Below are positions 20,102 through 32,509 of a stretch of DNA of 64,000 nucleotides, one piece after another (position 1 is the stretch's first letter; the number at the start of each line of letters is the position of its first letter). The position numbers and the translations under genes are program-made. Location of the stretch: contig NZ_LMRP01000004.1 in the NCBI RefSeq assembly GCF_001426185.1, positions 471,996-535,995 of the forward strand. Reading direction: 5' to 3'. Under the pieces are notes generated by a model. The model worked only from the letters and a program-made list of their open reading frames with translations, was not told where the DNA came from and made no database searches. This DNA is from Rhodococcus sp. Leaf247. GTDB lineage: Bacteria; Actinomycetota; Actinomycetes; Mycobacteriales; Mycobacteriaceae.

Positions 20102-21147
20102 GCCGTTCCGAGGACGGCCCGGGAGCCGATGTCGCCGCACGGGTCGCCGGACTGGCGACGGGCCTCGGCTCGTGGCCGGGAACGGACATCGCGAATTCGG
20201 TGACCACCGTCATCGGTGAGCTGCCCGATCTTCCCCACGTCGTGGAACTGCCTGCGCGCGGACTGGGCGCGGACATGATCGGCCGGACCGGTGTCCTGTT
20301 GGTCGACATCGAACTCGACGCCGCCACCAGCGGCTACCGGGTGAGCGCCCGTCCCAGCGGTACCGGTCGGCGTGCACGCGACTTCCTCGCCGAGGATCTC
20401 GACGTCCTCGAGGAACAGTGGGAACTCGCCGGTCTCCGCGGCAGCGGACGCACCGTCAAAGTGCAGGCTGCCGGACCGTTCACGATGGCCGCCGACGTGG
20501 AGCTCTCGCACGGGCACAGGGTGCTGACGGACCGGGGAGCGCTCCGGGACATCACGGAGTCCCTGGCCGAGGGTGTGGCGGCACATGCTGCCGAGGTCGA
20601 GCGTCGGCTGGGCGTCTCCGTCGTCGTGCAGCTCGACGAGCCCCGCATCGCCGCCGTACTCGGCGGTCGGTTGCAGGGGGTCACCAGCATCGAGCAGATC
20701 GCCCCGGTATCGGCTCCCGACGTCGCCACCCTTCTCGGTGCGGTGGTGACCAGGGTGGGTCGCCCCGTGATCGTGCACACCTGCTCCGCCGACGTCCCCT
20801 TCGAGGTGTTCACCCGTAGCGGTGTGCACGGCGTCGCCTTCGACCTGTCGCTCCTCGAGTCGTCACGGTACGACGCCGTCGGGGATTTCATCGAGAGCGG
20901 TGGCGTCCCTGTTCTCGGTGTCGTGCCGGGGACGGACCCGGTGACGTTCCCCGGGTGGCGCGAGAGTGCCGCGCCGGCAGTGGACTTGATCGACCGGCTC
21001 GGCTTCCCGCGCCGCTACCTCGCGGAGCGGGTGTCTCTCGCTCCCGCGTGCGGTCTGGCAGGCGCGTCGATGCCGTGGGCCCGCCATGCTCTGACCGTTC
21101 TCCGGGACGTCCGAGCCGCCTTCTCGGAGGACCCGGACTCGCTGTAG
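20098..21147 (+). CDS. MetE C-terminal-like protein (cobalamin-independent methionine synthase family, Rv3015c-like)
   Basis: 349 residues, GTG start overlapping the mnmA stop. Similar to the C-terminal barrel of Met[10 protein letters not shown] near the start, [39 protein letters not shown] (His and Cys of the zinc site) and [19 protein letters not shown] (second zinc Cys). The N-terminal half of MetE is absent, so it is less than half the length of a true MetE. It may transfer methyl to a thiol other than homocysteine-folate coupling; the reaction is unknown. Coupling to mnmA is conserved in related genomes. Confidence 0.82.
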   Translation: MSRSEDGPGADVAARVAGLATGLGSWPGTDIANSVTTVIGELPDLPHVVELPARGLGADMIGRTGVLLVDIELDAATSGYRVSARPSGTGRRARDFLAEDLDVLEEQWELAGLRGSGRTVKVQAAGPFTMAADVELSHGHRVLTDRGALRDITESLAEGVAAHAAEVERRLGVSVVVQLDEPRIAAVLGGRLQGVTSIEQIAPVSAPDVATLLGAVVTRVGRPVIVHTCSADVPFEVFTRSGVHGVAFDLSLLESSRYDAVGDFIESGGVPVLGVVPGTDPVTFPGWRESAAPAVDLIDRLGFPRRYLAERVSLAPACGLAGASMPWARHALTVLRDVRAAFSEDPDSL

Positions 21148-21198
21148 ACGTCGGCGTTGCGCGTCCTGCGGGCACGTTTCGGTGTCGGCACCCTCGGA

Positions 21199-23970
<2,772 letters not shown>

Positions 23971-24050
23971 GCGGTCATCCTTGCACTGGTCGCCACCACT
24001 ATCGACTCACACGGGCAGCGCCGACGAGGCCGTCGCTGCCGGTATCGCGC

Positions 24051-24068
24051 CACGAACTAGGCTTCGTG
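24051..24068 (+). promoter_or_regulatory. Candidate gatCA promoter with inverted repeat over the -10 box
   Basis: CACGAA (24051-24056) and TTCGTG (24063-24068) are perfect inverted 6-mers around CTAGGC; TAGGCT at 24058-24063 can be the -10. The transcript would start near 24070 and carry a 30-nt leader with AAGGGGG before gatC. Confidence 0.4.
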
Positions 24069-24102
24069 CCATGCGTTACGAAACTAAGGGGGCCTGACGG
24101 AC

Positions 24103-24402
24103 GTGTCTGCCATATCCCGCGACGAGGTCGCTCACCTCGCCCGACTGTCCCGCCTCGCACTCGGTGACGACGAGCTCGATGCCTTCGCCGGCCAGCTCGA
24201 CGCCATTCTCGACCACGTGAAGGCGGTCTCCGAGGTCGACGTCACGGACGTCGATGCGACGGCCAGCCCGTTGGCTGTGACCAACGTCACCAGGCCTGAC
24301 GTCATCGTCCCTGGCCTGCAGCCGGAGAGCGCGCTCGCCGAGGCACCCGCCTCCGAACAGAGCCGTTTCGCCGTACCGCGCATCCTGGGAGAAGAAGGAT
24401 GA
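24103..24402 (+). CDS. gatC: Aspartyl/glutamyl-tRNA amidotransferase subunit C
   Basis: 99 residues: [22 protein letters not shown] and the [19 protein letters not shown] helix, then [12 protein letters not shown], a near-complete copy of the GatC family. It wraps around GatA and stabilises the GatCAB complex that converts Glu-tRNA(Gln) to Gln-tRNA(Gln). GTG start with AAGGGGG upstream. Stop overlaps the gatA ATG (ATGA). gatB is separated by about 5 kb here. Confidence 0.97.
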   Translation: MSAISRDEVAHLARLSRLALGDDELDAFAGQLDAILDHVKAVSEVDVTDVDATASPLAVTNVTRPDVIVPGLQPESALAEAPASEQSRFAVPRILGEEG

Positions 24403-25880
24403 CCGACCTCGTCCGCAGCACGGCCGCAGACCTCGCTGCCAAGATCCGCACCCGTGAGGTGTCCGCCGTCGAGGTCACTCGTGCGCACCTCGATCGCATC
24501 GCCGAGGTCGACGGCACGCTGCACGCGTTCCTGCACGTCGCCGGCGACGAGGCGCTCGCCGCGGCCGAGGCCGTGGATGTCAGCCTCGACGCCGGAGACG
24601 CTCCCGCGTCTCCTCTCGCCGGTGTGCCGTTGGCGCTCAAGGATGTCTTCACCACGACCGACATGCCGACCACCGCGGGCTCGAAGATGCTCGAAGGCTG
24701 GGTCTCGCCGTACGACGCCACGGTGACCGCACGTCTGCGCGCAGCGGGAATTCCGTTGCTGGGCAAGACGAACTTGGACGAGTTCGCCATGGGTTCGTCC
24801 ACCGAGAACAGTGCGTACGGCCCCACGCTGAACCCGTGGGACACCACCCGCGTTCCCGGCGGATCGGGCGGCGGTTCCGCTGCGGCCCTCGCGTCGTTCC
24901 AGGCACCGTTGGCCATCGGCACGGACACCGGCGGCTCGATCCGTCAGCCTGCCGCCGTGACCGGCACCGTCGGGTGCAAGCCCACGTACGGCGGTGTCTC
25001 CCGCTTCGGTCTGATCGCGTGCGCCTCGTCGCTGGACCAGGGCGGCCCGTGCGGCCGTACCGTCCTCGACACGGCGCTCCTGCATCAGGTCATCGCCGGC
25101 CACGACCCCCGTGACTCGACGTCGGTCGACGCTGCAGTGCCGGATGTCGTCGAGGCCGCTCTGCGCGGAGCGGGCGGCGATCTGACGGGTGTCCGCGTCG
25201 GCGTCGTCAAGGAATTGCACTCCGATGCCTATCAGCCCGGGGTCATCTCGTCGTTCGACGCGGCTGTCGAGGTGCTGACGTCGTTGGGGGCCGAGGTCGT
25301 CGAGGTCTCGTGCCCCAGCTTCGAGCACGCGCTCGCGGCCTACTACCTGATCCTCCCGTCGGAGGTGTCGTCCAACCTCGCGCGTTTCGACGCGATGCGG
25401 TACGGATTGCGTGTCGGCGACGACGGGACGCGCAGCGCGGACCAGGTGATGGCGATGTCCCGTGCCGCCGGATTCGGTGCGGAAGTCAAGCGCCGCATCA
25501 TGATCGGCACCTATGCGCTGTCGGCCGGTTACTACGACGCGTATTACGGCCAGGCGCTCAAGATCCGCACGCTCATCGCTCGGGATTTCGACCGGGCCTA
25601 CGAGAAGGTGGATGTGCTGGTCTCGCCGACCACCCCGTCGACGGCGTTCGCGCTGGGCGAGAAGGTCGACGATCCCATCGCGATGTACCTGTACGACCTG
25701 TGCACCCTCCCCACCAACCTCGCGGGGCATCCCGCGATGTCGGTGCCGTCGGGTCTCGCGGACGGTCTGCCCGTCGGACTGCAGATCATGGCTCCGGCCA
25801 TGGCGGACGACAGGCTCTACCGCGTCGGTGCCGCCTACGAGGCGGCCCGCGGCGAGTTCCCGCACCCGTCCGCCGTCTGA
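24399..25880 (+). CDS. gatA: Glutamyl-tRNA(Gln) amidotransferase subunit A
   Basis: 493 residues. Amidase signature with Ser-cisSer-Lys triad: [12 protein letters not shown] (Lys), the glycine/serine-rich [12 protein letters not shown] stretch, and [12 protein letters not shown] (catalytic Ser). Generates ammonia from glutamine that GatB uses. Translationally coupled to gatC. The last 46 nt overlap, antisense, the 3' end of the hydrolase gene on the minus strand. In M. tuberculosis gatA is followed directly by pfkA; here an inserted block separates them. Confidence 0.97.
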   Translation: MTDLVRSTAADLAAKIRTREVSAVEVTRAHLDRIAEVDGTLHAFLHVAGDEALAAAEAVDVSLDAGDAPASPLAGVPLALKDVFTTTDMPTTAGSKMLEGWVSPYDATVTARLRAAGIPLLGKTNLDEFAMGSSTENSAYGPTLNPWDTTRVPGGSGGGSAAALASFQAPLAIGTDTGGSIRQPAAVTGTVGCKPTYGGVSRFGLIACASSLDQGGPCGRTVLDTALLHQVIAGHDPRDSTSVDAAVPDVVEAALRGAGGDLTGVRVGVVKELHSDAYQPGVISSFDAAVEVLTSLGAEVVEVSCPSFEHALAAYYLILPSEVSSNLARFDAMRYGLRVGDDGTRSADQVMAMSRAAGFGAEVKRRIMIGTYALSAGYYDAYYGQALKIRTLIARDFDRAYEKVDVLVSPTTPSTAFALGEKVDDPIAMYLYDLCTLPTNLAGHPAMSVPSGLADGLPVGLQIMAPAMADDRLYRVGAAYEAARGEFPHPSAV

Positions 25881-26839
25881 TCGACGATCGCCGCTCCCTG
25901 CTCGGGCCCGTACCGGTGTCCGTGCCCGGCAGGGGCGCCGGTCGCCAGGATCAGGTCTGCAGTCGCGGATGCGAAGGACAACACCGGAAACCACGGTGGC
26001 ACAGGGGAATCGGTGCGTACGCGGCTGTCCCGTCTCGGCGGATCGACGATCGTCGACGGTGACCAGGTAGGAACCGGATCCGAGGCGTTGGACACGACAG
26101 TGTCCGGCACCGGGCTCGGCCCGGGACTCCTCGACGGGGGTGGGCCGACGGAGACCGTGCCGCACACCGCGGATCGGACGTGCGGCGGCGCCGCGTCGAG
26201 AGCCGCGCGTGCTGCCCACGCACCGAGACTCTGCCCGTAGACGACGACGTCGGGGCGCTGATCGATCGGGCGATGCGAGAGTCGGTCGGTGATCGCCGTG
26301 AGCAGAGTGGACGTCGCGTCGAGTGCGCGGTCTCGCTCGGTCAGGTAGGCCAGCCAGCTCGGTGAGTCCGAGTACTGCACACTCACGGTGGCAGCGCGTC
26401 TGCCCAGTCGCGCATCCACCTCCGACAGGGCCGCCTCGTCGACCCATCCCGATCCGGTCGGCACCGCCACCACCAGGACGTCGCGGTCGAAGGCTCCGAC
26501 TCGGTCCAATTCGTCGACGGCCAGGTCGGCGCGGCTGCGGGGGTCGGGGCCGGAGTGCAGACCCGCATACACGCGAATGGTGTCGGGTGTCGCGCCTCCT
26601 GTCACCACCCGCTGCCCGTGCTTGTCGAGGGTCGACCACGGAATCAGCGAGACTGCCGATCCGGACCGAGCCGCGGTGACACCGCCGACCGAGTCGGTGG
26701 CCGTCGACGGCCCAGTGAACGACAGGAGGACTCCCACGGCGACGACTGCCACCGACATCACCCGGATCGGCGTGGTCGATGCGCGACGAAGAACCCTCGG
26801 CACCTGAAGGACGACGGCGCTCGCGGCGACGACGAGCAC
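25835..26839 (-). CDS. Alpha/beta-hydrolase (Abhydrolase_9-type) catalytic part, downstream of an in-frame stop
   Basis: 334 codons from a GTG without a Shine-Dalgarno. Two hydrophobic segments ([25 protein letters not shown]) precede an alpha/beta-hydrolase domain with nucleophile elbow [15 protein letters not shown] and [16 protein letters not shown]. The His is probably in the C-terminal [11 protein letters not shown]. The frame continues upstream without shift through WPTV to a TAA at 26855-26857, beyond which the membrane N-terminus of the same family is found (26855-27151). So this is probably the larger piece of one gene of about 438 residues cut by a nonsense codon, or a sequencing error. 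The 3' end overlaps gatA by 46 nt. Confidence 0.7.
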   Translation of the reverse strand: MLVVAASAVVLQVPRVLRRASTTPIRVMSVAVVAVGVLLSFTGPSTATDSVGGVTAARSGSAVSLIPWSTLDKHGQRVVTGGATPDTIRVYAGLHSGPDPRSRADLAVDELDRVGAFDRDVLVVAVPTGSGWVDEAALSEVDARLGRRAATVSVQYSDSPSWLAYLTERDRALDATSTLLTAITDRLSHRPIDQRPDVVVYGQSLGAWAARAALDAAPPHVRSAVCGTVSVGPPPSRSPGPSPVPDTVVSNASDPVPTWSPSTIVDPPRRDSRVRTDSPVPPWFPVLSFASATADLILATGAPAGHGHRYGPEQGAAIVDQTADGCGNSPRAAS

Positions 26840-26854
26840 GAGGACCGTCGGCCA

Positions 26855-27151
26855 TTAGTGCAGGGGAATGCGCGGTACATCCATGGCGCCGCGAACAATG
26901 TTCTGCCACAGATGTTCACGAATCACGCACGCGGCGATGACGCAGGTAGCGGCACCGGCGACGACGGGAGAACGCCGCGGGTCTCGGCGTGTGCCGACCA
27001 GGCGCACGGCGACGAGAGCCAGGACGACACACACCGTGGTCAGCACTGCCTGGGCGAGCGGCCCGCGCGGAAGGGATCCCGGCCACAGTGACATGGACGC
27101 CGCAACCGCGAGACCGATCGACTGCAGCGTCGTGGGCACGCGCACGCTCAT
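26855..27151 (-). CDS. Membrane N-terminal fragment of the Abhydrolase_9-type protein (ends at premature TAA)
   Basis: 98 residues from ATG 27151, which overlaps the stop of the phospholipase gene (ATGA) and has GGAGGA just upstream. Three hydrophobic segments (LAVAASMSLWPGSL, AVLTTVCVVLALVAVRLV, VVAGAATCVIAACVI) and EHLWQNIVRGAMDVPRIPLH match the N-terminal membrane domain that in this family sits in front of the hydrolase domain. The TAA is followed in the same frame by a further transmembrane helix and the catalytic domain. I read it as the front half of a nonsense-interrupted gene; two separate subunits are the alternative. Confidence 0.65.
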   Translation of the reverse strand: MSVRVPTTLQSIGLAVAASMSLWPGSLPRGPLAQAVLTTVCVVLALVAVRLVGTRRDPRRSPVVAGAATCVIAACVIREHLWQNIVRGAMDVPRIPLH

Positions 27152-27747
27152 CGTCCTCCTCCGGCCGCGACGAGAAGCGCCGCGAGGACCGCTGCAGCCA
27201 GTGCCGCGAGCAGCCGGGTCGGATTCTCGACCACGGGCGGTCCGTACGACTGGCGCCACGAATTACCCTGCACGGCAGCGTGTGCTGCGAACGCCATGAC
27301 GTCGCACTGCGCTCGGTCGACGATGGACGGTCGTGCGCGGCACGCGGAGGACATCCTGTCGAACAGTGTCCGGTCGATGTCCTGGCGGGCGGACGACGGC
27401 AGTGGCCGGCCTGTCGTGGCCGCTGCTCGCAGAATGTCGTAGCCGAGATCGTGAGCCGCGCAGGGCGTCTCGAATTCGGCGGGCAGGGGGATCGGCGACG
27501 AACAGGAACCGCGTGGTGACGTGAGCATTCCGTCGAGGACGACCGGCTCGTACCCGACGGCGGCGGCCAGATCGGGGGACTCCCTGTCGTGCAGTGCATC
27601 GTCGAGGGTCCTCGCCATCGGGGTGTCCGGAACGGCCGCGGCCGCGGTGGCGGACGCGACGGGTGCGGCGGCGAGCACGACGATCGCGGACGCGGTCGAC
27701 AGGGAGGCAGCAAGCGCGGTGGCGGTTCTGCGGAGTGACATCGGCAT
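27148..27747 (-). CDS. Secreted, C-terminally anchored prokaryotic phospholipase A2-like protein
   Basis: 199 residues. Residues 1-33 form a signal peptide (RRTATALAASLSTASAIVVL, A-X-A cleavage region). The core holds the prokaryotic PLA2 active site, PCAAHDLGYDILRA, with the catalytic His-Asp pair near residue 100, and cysteines at SCSSP, PCAAH, SACRA and QCDVM that could form two disulfides. A hydrophobic C-terminus (LLAALAAAVLAALLVAAG) should anchor it in the membrane. TAGCGT lies 7 nt before ATG 27747 on the minus strand, so a leaderless start is likely. Coupled by ATGA to the membrane hydrolase downstream, divergent from a two-component system. Confidence 0.8.
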   Translation of the reverse strand: MPMSLRRTATALAASLSTASAIVVLAAAPVASATAAAAVPDTPMARTLDDALHDRESPDLAAAVGYEPVVLDGMLTSPRGSCSSPIPLPAEFETPCAAHDLGYDILRAAATTGRPLPSSARQDIDRTLFDRMSSACRARPSIVDRAQCDVMAFAAHAAVQGNSWRQSYGPPVVENPTRLLAALAAAVLAALLVAAGGGR

Positions 27748-27836
27748 GGACAGGACGCTAGGAACGCCGTGTCGACCCGGGCGTCACCCGAGCGAGCCGT
27801 TCCGCCGCAGGACCCGAGTTCCGTTCGGCGCGGCCA

Positions 27837-27856
27837 CCCCCTACCGGAGTAGGGGG
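27837..27856. promoter_or_regulatory. Perfect palindrome in the PLA2/sensor-kinase divergent promoter
   Basis: CCCCCTAC (27837-27844) and GTAGGGGG (27849-27856) are perfect 8-bp inverted arms around CGGA. It lies 45-65 nt upstream of the -10 of the kinase gene and about 75 nt upstream of that of the PLA2 gene. Dyads of this size are typical binding sites of LuxR/NarL-type response regulators such as the one encoded at 29.2 kb; a role in autoregulation is inferred. Confidence 0.45.
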
Positions 27857-27900
27857 CCGGGGGCTACCCGGGACCGATTCCGTACACGGGCCCGAACTTC

Positions 27901-27906
27901 TATTCT
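27901..27906 (+). promoter_or_regulatory. Candidate -10 box of the sensor kinase gene
   Basis: TATTCT, then 6 nt, then the ATG at 27913; no Shine-Dalgarno. Leaderless arrangement. Confidence 0.55.
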
Positions 27907-27912
27907 TCGTCC

Positions 27913-29154
27913 ATGACAGCAGTACGACCGGTCCGCAACCCGGTGACACGTCTGGTCGTCCGGTTCGGTGCGGGCAGGCTCGACGACGTCGCCACGATCG
28001 CCGTCACGGCGATCCTGTTCGCCGTCGCATGGCCGACTCTCCATCTGACGCATCAGGTGTCGCCGCCGTGGCAACCGGTCGTCGCGGCCGCGGCGACCGC
28101 ACCTCTGCTGCTGCAGCGCCGTCTGCCCGTCGTCGGGTGGACGCTGTCGGCCGTGGGCGCGTCGACGATCGGAGTGGTGATCACTCGCCTCGACGGGTGG
28201 ACCTACCCCTGGCAGGTGGTGCACCTGATGGTGCTCGGACTTCTGCTGTTCGCGGTCGGAGTCCGCGCGTCGATGTCGTCCGTCGTGGTCGCGTCCGTGG
28301 CGTCCGCGCTGCTGTGTCTCGCCCAGATGCCCGGACAGGACGGTATCGGGTGGACGTTCGGCGTTCTCGCCGTCACCACTGCCGCGCTGTTGGTGCGCCG
28401 ACTCCGGACGTCGCGACGCGCCTTGGCAGAGGCCGAGGAGATCGGTGAGACCGAACGCGCTCGCCGCGCGATCCTCGAGGAGAAGGCGCGCATCGCCCGC
28501 GACCTCCACGACGTCGTCGCCCACACCATGTCGATGGTCGTCGTCGCGGCACAGACTGCGCCGTATCGCATTCCGGACGTCTCGCCAGCCGCCGCGGCGG
28601 AGTTCGATGCCATCGGAGCGACGGCGCGGGCGGCACTCAACGAGATCCGCGGGGTGCTCGGAGTGTTGCGCAACGATGCTGCGGCGGGTCCGGACGGCGT
28701 GGCTGTCACGGCACCCGCCCCGGGGGCCGGCGATCTGCAGGCGATGTTCGAGGGCACGCGTCGTGCGGGCGTCGATCTGGACTGGAACGTCGACGGTGAC
28801 CCGAGTGCGGTGAGCGACACGGTCGGGTTGGTCATGTACCGGGTGGTGCAGGAATCTCTCGCGAACGCGGCTCGGCACGCGCCGGGCTCGTCGGTGCGAG
28901 CCGACATCGCGATCGGATCCGACCGGATCGACATCGTCGTCGTCAACGATGTTGCCGCCGAAACGGTATCGACGTCCGGTGGGCACGGACTCGACGGTAT
29001 GCGGGACCGCGTCCATGCGGTCGGAGGAACGTTCTCCGCGGCACATCAGCCGGACGGGCGCTACGTCGTCCGGGCGAGCATCGCGACGGATCCCGCGGGA
29101 CGTGGAGGCTCCGTCGACGCCGTTCCGACCGCCGTGTCGGGCATGCCGGCATGA
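27913..29154 (+). CDS. NarL-family sensor histidine kinase
   Basis: 413 residues. About six hydrophobic segments in residues 27-160 form the membrane sensor; no large extracellular domain is present. A coiled region ([20 protein letters not shown]) leads to the HisKA_3 phospho-acceptor [16 protein letters not shown] (His199), then a HATPase domain with N box [15 protein letters not shown] and G box [12 protein letters not shown]. The lack of a big sensing domain is like DesK/LiaS kinases, which sense the membrane itself. The ATGA overlap with the next gene makes a two-component pair. It is divergent from PLA2/hydrolase genes, whose expression it may control. Confidence 0.93.
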   Translation: MTAVRPVRNPVTRLVVRFGAGRLDDVATIAVTAILFAVAWPTLHLTHQVSPPWQPVVAAAATAPLLLQRRLPVVGWTLSAVGASTIGVVITRLDGWTYPWQVVHLMVLGLLLFAVGVRASMSSVVVASVASALLCLAQMPGQDGIGWTFGVLAVTTAALLVRRLRTSRRALAEAEEIGETERARRAILEEKARIARDLHDVVAHTMSMVVVAAQTAPYRIPDVSPAAAAEFDAIGATARAALNEIRGVLGVLRNDAAAGPDGVAVTAPAPGAGDLQAMFEGTRRAGVDLDWNVDGDPSAVSDTVGLVMYRVVQESLANAARHAPGSSVRADIAIGSDRIDIVVVNDVAAETVSTSGGHGLDGMRDRVHAVGGTFSAAHQPDGRYVVRASIATDPAGRGGSVDAVPTAVSGMPA

Positions 29155-29813
29155 CCATCACGGTGCTGGTGGCCGACGATCAGGCGATGGTGCGCGACGG
29201 GTTCGGCGCACTGCTGCACGCGCAATCGGACATCAGTGTGGTCGGTGCTGCCGCGAACGGTCGCGAGGCGGTCGAGGAGGCGGCCCGTCTGCGTCCCGAC
29301 GTCGTGTTGATGGACGTACGCATGCCGGTGATGAACGGGTTGGACGCTGCGGCCGCCATTCTCCGGGCGGGCGGAGATCCGCCGATCCGTGTCCTCATGC
29401 TCACCACCTTCGATCTGGACGACTACGTCTACGAAGCCCTCCGCGCGGGTGCCAGTGGATTCCTGTTGAAGGACGCTCCCGCCGACGAGCTGGTGCGTGC
29501 GGTCCGAGTCGTCGCGGCCGGCGACGCACTACTGGCTCCGTCGGTGACCAGACGACTCATCCAGGACGTCACGCGGCGACGCCCGCGACGGGACGCGCGC
29601 GTCGACCTCGTCGCGTCGTTGACGCCGCGTGAAGTCGAGGTTCTCGAGCTTGTCGCGGGCGGTCTGTCGAATGCCGAGATCGCCGCGCGACTCGTCCTCG
29701 CCGAACAGACCGTCAAGACCCACGTCAGCAAGGTTCTGGGCAAACTCGGTCTGCGGGATCGAGCGCAGGCCGTCGTCGTGGCGTACGAGAGCGGCGTCGT
29801 CACGCCCGGGTGA
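29151..29813 (+). CDS. LuxR/NarL-family response regulator
   Basis: 220 residues. Receiver domain residues 1-120 with ADDQ acidic pair, phospho-acceptor Asp55 in [13 protein letters not shown], Thr in MLTTFD and Lys in LLKDAP. Output domain residues 150-215 is a GerE/LuxR helix-turn-helix: [20 protein letters not shown] followed by [17 protein letters not shown]. Partner of the kinase upstream. Target genes are not shown by sequence; the divergent phospholipase operon with its palindrome is the obvious candidate. Confidence 0.94.
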   Translation: MTITVLVADDQAMVRDGFGALLHAQSDISVVGAAANGREAVEEAARLRPDVVLMDVRMPVMNGLDAAAAILRAGGDPPIRVLMLTTFDLDDYVYEALRAGASGFLLKDAPADELVRAVRVVAAGDALLAPSVTRRLIQDVTRRRPRRDARVDLVASLTPREVEVLELVAGGLSNAEIAARLVLAEQTVKTHVSKVLGKLGLRDRAQAVVVAYESGVVTPG

Positions 29814-29868
29814 TCGCTCTCGAATTTGTGAGTCCGACCGCACCGATCCGGCCCGGGCGTAGCAAGAT

Positions 29869-29892
29869 GGTGCCCAGCACATAGCGGGCACC
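29869..29892 (+). other. Hairpin upstream of pfkA
   Basis: GGTGCCC (29869-29875) and GGGCACC (29886-29892), perfect 7-bp arms with a 10-nt loop, 37 nt before the pfkA start. Without a T tract. May end the two-component transcript or structure the pfkA leader. Confidence 0.4.
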
Positions 29893-29929
29893 GCTCGCGA
29901 TGAACCGGCACAGTGAGAGGTTTCGGACC

Positions 29930-30961
29930 ATGCGTATCGGAGTACTGACCGGCGGCGGCGACTGCCCGGGACTCAACGCGGTCATCAGGGCCGTCGTACG
30001 CACGGCCGACGCCCGATACGGATCCTCCGTGGTCGGCTTCCTCGACGGGTGGCGAGGTCTGCTCGAGGACCGTCGTATCCAGCTCCGCAACGACGACCGC
30101 AACGATCGCCTCCTCACCAAGGGCGGCACGATCCTGGGAACCGCCCGCACCAATCCCGACAAGTTGCGCGCCGGACTGGACCAGATCAAGCAGACGTTGG
30201 ACGACAACGGAATCGACGCGCTGATCCCCATCGGCGGCGAGGGCACTCTGACCGCGGCGCACTGGTTGTCCCAGGAAGGCGTCCCGGTCATCGGCGTTCC
30301 GAAGACCATCGACAACGACATCGACCGCACCGACGTCACGTTCGGTTTCGACACCGCCCTGACCATCGCGACGGACGCCATCGACCGACTCCACAGCACG
30401 GCCGAGTCGCACCAGCGCGTCATGCTCGTCGAGGTCATGGGACGCCACGCGGGGTGGATCGCGCTGCATTCGGGTCTGGCGTCGGGCGCGCACATGACGC
30501 TGATTCCGGAGCAGCCCTTCGACGTGCAGGAAGTCTGCGATCTGGTGAAGAAGCGTTTCCAGCGCGGCGACTCGCACTTCATCTGCGTCGTCGCCGAGGG
30601 TGCCACGCCGAAGGAAGGGTCGATGGAGATCCGTGACGGCGGCATCGACGAGTTCGGTCACATCCGATTCACCGGCGTCGCACAGCAACTGGGGGTCGAG
30701 ATCGAACGGCGCATCAACAAGGAAGTGCGCACCACGGTCCTCGGCCATGTGCAGCGCGGCGGCAAGCCGACGCCGTACGACAGGGTCCTGGCGACGCGCT
30801 TCGGCGTCAACGCCGCCGATGCCGTGCACGCGGGGGAGAAGGGCAAGATGGTCTCGCTCCAGGGCGCGGAGATCGGTCTGGTCGAGCTCGAGGACGCCGT
30901 GGCTCGGCTCAAGCGTGTACCCGAGAGCCGGTACCGCGACGCCGCCGCATTCTTCGGCTGA
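29930..30961 (+). CDS. pfkA: ATP-dependent 6-phosphofructokinase
   Basis: 343 residues, the same length as M. tuberculosis Pfk[21 protein letters not shown] at the N-terminus, [15 protein letters not shown] near residue 103, [20 protein letters not shown] (substrate site), [14 protein letters not shown] and [13 protein letters not shown]. The residue after GGE is Gly, the choice linked to ATP use; PPi-dependent actinobacterial enzymes have Asp there. Catalyses the committing step of glycolysis. ATG 29930 has GAGAGG 10 nt upstream; a start 30 nt earlier lacks this. Confidence 0.96.
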   Translation: MRIGVLTGGGDCPGLNAVIRAVVRTADARYGSSVVGFLDGWRGLLEDRRIQLRNDDRNDRLLTKGGTILGTARTNPDKLRAGLDQIKQTLDDNGIDALIPIGGEGTLTAAHWLSQEGVPVIGVPKTIDNDIDRTDVTFGFDTALTIATDAIDRLHSTAESHQRVMLVEVMGRHAGWIALHSGLASGAHMTLIPEQPFDVQEVCDLVKKRFQRGDSHFICVVAEGATPKEGSMEIRDGGIDEFGHIRFTGVAQQLGVEIERRINKEVRTTVLGHVQRGGKPTPYDRVLATRFGVNAADAVHAGEKGKMVSLQGAEIGLVELEDAVARLKRVPESRYRDAAAFFG

Positions 30962-30970
30962 CTTCGGCCG

Positions 30971-30976
30971 TAAACT
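30971..30976 (+). promoter_or_regulatory. Candidate -10 box of gatB
   Basis: TAAACT, 6 nt before ATG 30983, within the 21-nt pfkA-gatB gap. Suggests gatB can be transcribed as a leaderless mRNA independent of pfkA. Confidence 0.45.
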
Positions 30977-30982
30977 GAGCGC

Positions 30983-32497
30983 ATGACTGCAGCCACCTCT
31001 TCCGCGACGAGCCTGATGGACTACGACGAGGTGATCGCCCGGTTCGACCCCGTTCTGGGCATGGAGGTCCATGTCGAGCTGGGCACCGCGACGAAGATGT
31101 TCTGCGGGTGCCCCACCGAGTTCGGTGCCGAGCCCAACACGCAGGTGTGCCCGGTGTGCCTCGGACTCCCGGGTGCGCTGCCCGTGGTCAACGCCGCGGC
31201 CGTCGAGTCGGCGATCCGCATCGGACTGGCGTTGAACTGCTCGATCACCCCGTGGGGGAGGTTCGCGCGTAAGAACTACTTCTACCCGGATCAGCCCAAG
31301 AACTATCAGATCTCGCAGTACGACGAGCCCATCGCCACCGAGGGATACCTCGACGTCGTGCTCGACGACGGATCCACTTGGCGCGTCGACATCGAACGCG
31401 CGCACATGGAGGAAGACACCGGTAAGTCGCTGCACGTCGGCGGCGCCACCGGTCGGATCGACGGGGCCAGCCACTCGCTGCTCGACTACAACCGAGCCGG
31501 AGTCCCCCTCGTAGAGATCGTCACCAAGACGATCGAGGGCGCGGGAGAGCGTGCCCCCGAGGTCGCTCGCGCCTACGTCACCGCCCTGCGCGAGCTGATC
31601 CGCGAACTCGGTGTGTCCGACGTCCGGATGGACCAGGGATCGCTGCGGTGCGACGCGAACGTGTCGTTGATGGAGAAGGGTGCGCCGGAATTCGGGACGC
31701 GCACCGAGACCAAGAACGTCAACTCCCTCAAGAGCGTCGAGGTCGCGGTGCGCTACGAGATGCGCCGTCAGGCAGCGGTTCTCGCCGACGGCGGGGAGAT
31801 CACCCAGGAGACGCGCCACTTCCAGGAGGCGGACGGCAGCACGTCTCCGGGCCGCAAGAAGGAGACTGCCGAGGACTACCGGTACTTCCCGGAGCCGGAC
31901 CTCGAGCCCGTCGCACCCGATGCCGCGTGGGTCGAGGAACTGCGCGCCACCATCCCCGAGGCACCCTGGATCACGCGCGCCCGGATCCAGAAGGACTGGG
32001 GCTGGTCGGATCTGGTGATGCGCGACGTCGTCAACGCCGATGCGCTCGGTCTCATCACGGCCACCGTCGACGCCGGCGCGACCCCGGACGCCGCCCGCAG
32101 CTGGTGGGTCGCCTACCTCTCCCAGCAGGCCAACGCACGCGAGGTCACCCTCGCGGACCTGCCCATCACCCCGGTCCAGGTCGCGCGAGTGGCGGCGCTC
32201 GTCGCCGATCGCACGCTGACCAACGCCAACGCGCGCAAGGTCGTCGACGGTGTACTCGCCGGTGAAGGTGACCCCGACGCGGTCGTCGAAGCACGCGGAC
32301 TCGCTGTCGTGCAGGACGATTCGGCTCTGGAAGCAGCCGTGACCGAGGCGCTCGCCGCCAACCCGTCGGTGGCGGAGAAGATCCGCGGCGGCAAGGTCCA
32401 GGCCGCCGGAGCCATCGTCGGTGCGGTCATGAAAGCCACCAAGGGTCAGGCAGACCCGGCCCGAGTCAAGGAACTGGTCATCGCCGCCTGCAGCTAG
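30983..32497 (+). CDS. gatB: Aspartyl/glutamyl-tRNA(Asn/Gln) amidotransferase subunit B
   Basis: 504 residues. N-terminal cradle domain with [20 protein letters not shown] and [17 protein letters not shown] (zinc-type cysteines), [33 protein letters not shown] and RCDANVSL; C-terminal helical and YqeY-like domains for tRNA binding (residues 360-504). Activates Glu-tRNA(Gln) by phosphorylation and transfers ammonia supplied by GatA. Completes GatCAB; needed because no GlnRS is expected in this lineage. Confidence 0.97.
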   Translation: MTAATSSATSLMDYDEVIARFDPVLGMEVHVELGTATKMFCGCPTEFGAEPNTQVCPVCLGLPGALPVVNAAAVESAIRIGLALNCSITPWGRFARKNYFYPDQPKNYQISQYDEPIATEGYLDVVLDDGSTWRVDIERAHMEEDTGKSLHVGGATGRIDGASHSLLDYNRAGVPLVEIVTKTIEGAGERAPEVARAYVTALRELIRELGVSDVRMDQGSLRCDANVSLMEKGAPEFGTRTETKNVNSLKSVEVAVRYEMRRQAAVLADGGEITQETRHFQEADGSTSPGRKKETAEDYRYFPEPDLEPVAPDAAWVEELRATIPEAPWITRARIQKDWGWSDLVMRDVVNADALGLITATVDAGATPDAARSWWVAYLSQQANAREVTLADLPITPVQVARVAALVADRTLTNANARKVVDGVLAGEGDPDAVVEARGLAVVQDDSALEAAVTEALAANPSVAEKIRGGKVQAAGAIVGAVMKATKGQADPARVKELVIAACS

Positions 32498-32509
32498 CCC
32501 GCCGGCCGG

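Noticed and set aside
24132..26909. Long minus-strand frame of about 925 codons opposite gatC and gatA
   Set aside because: Composition is that of an antisense shadow; its ATG overlapping the TAA at 26855 is out of frame with the hydrolase.
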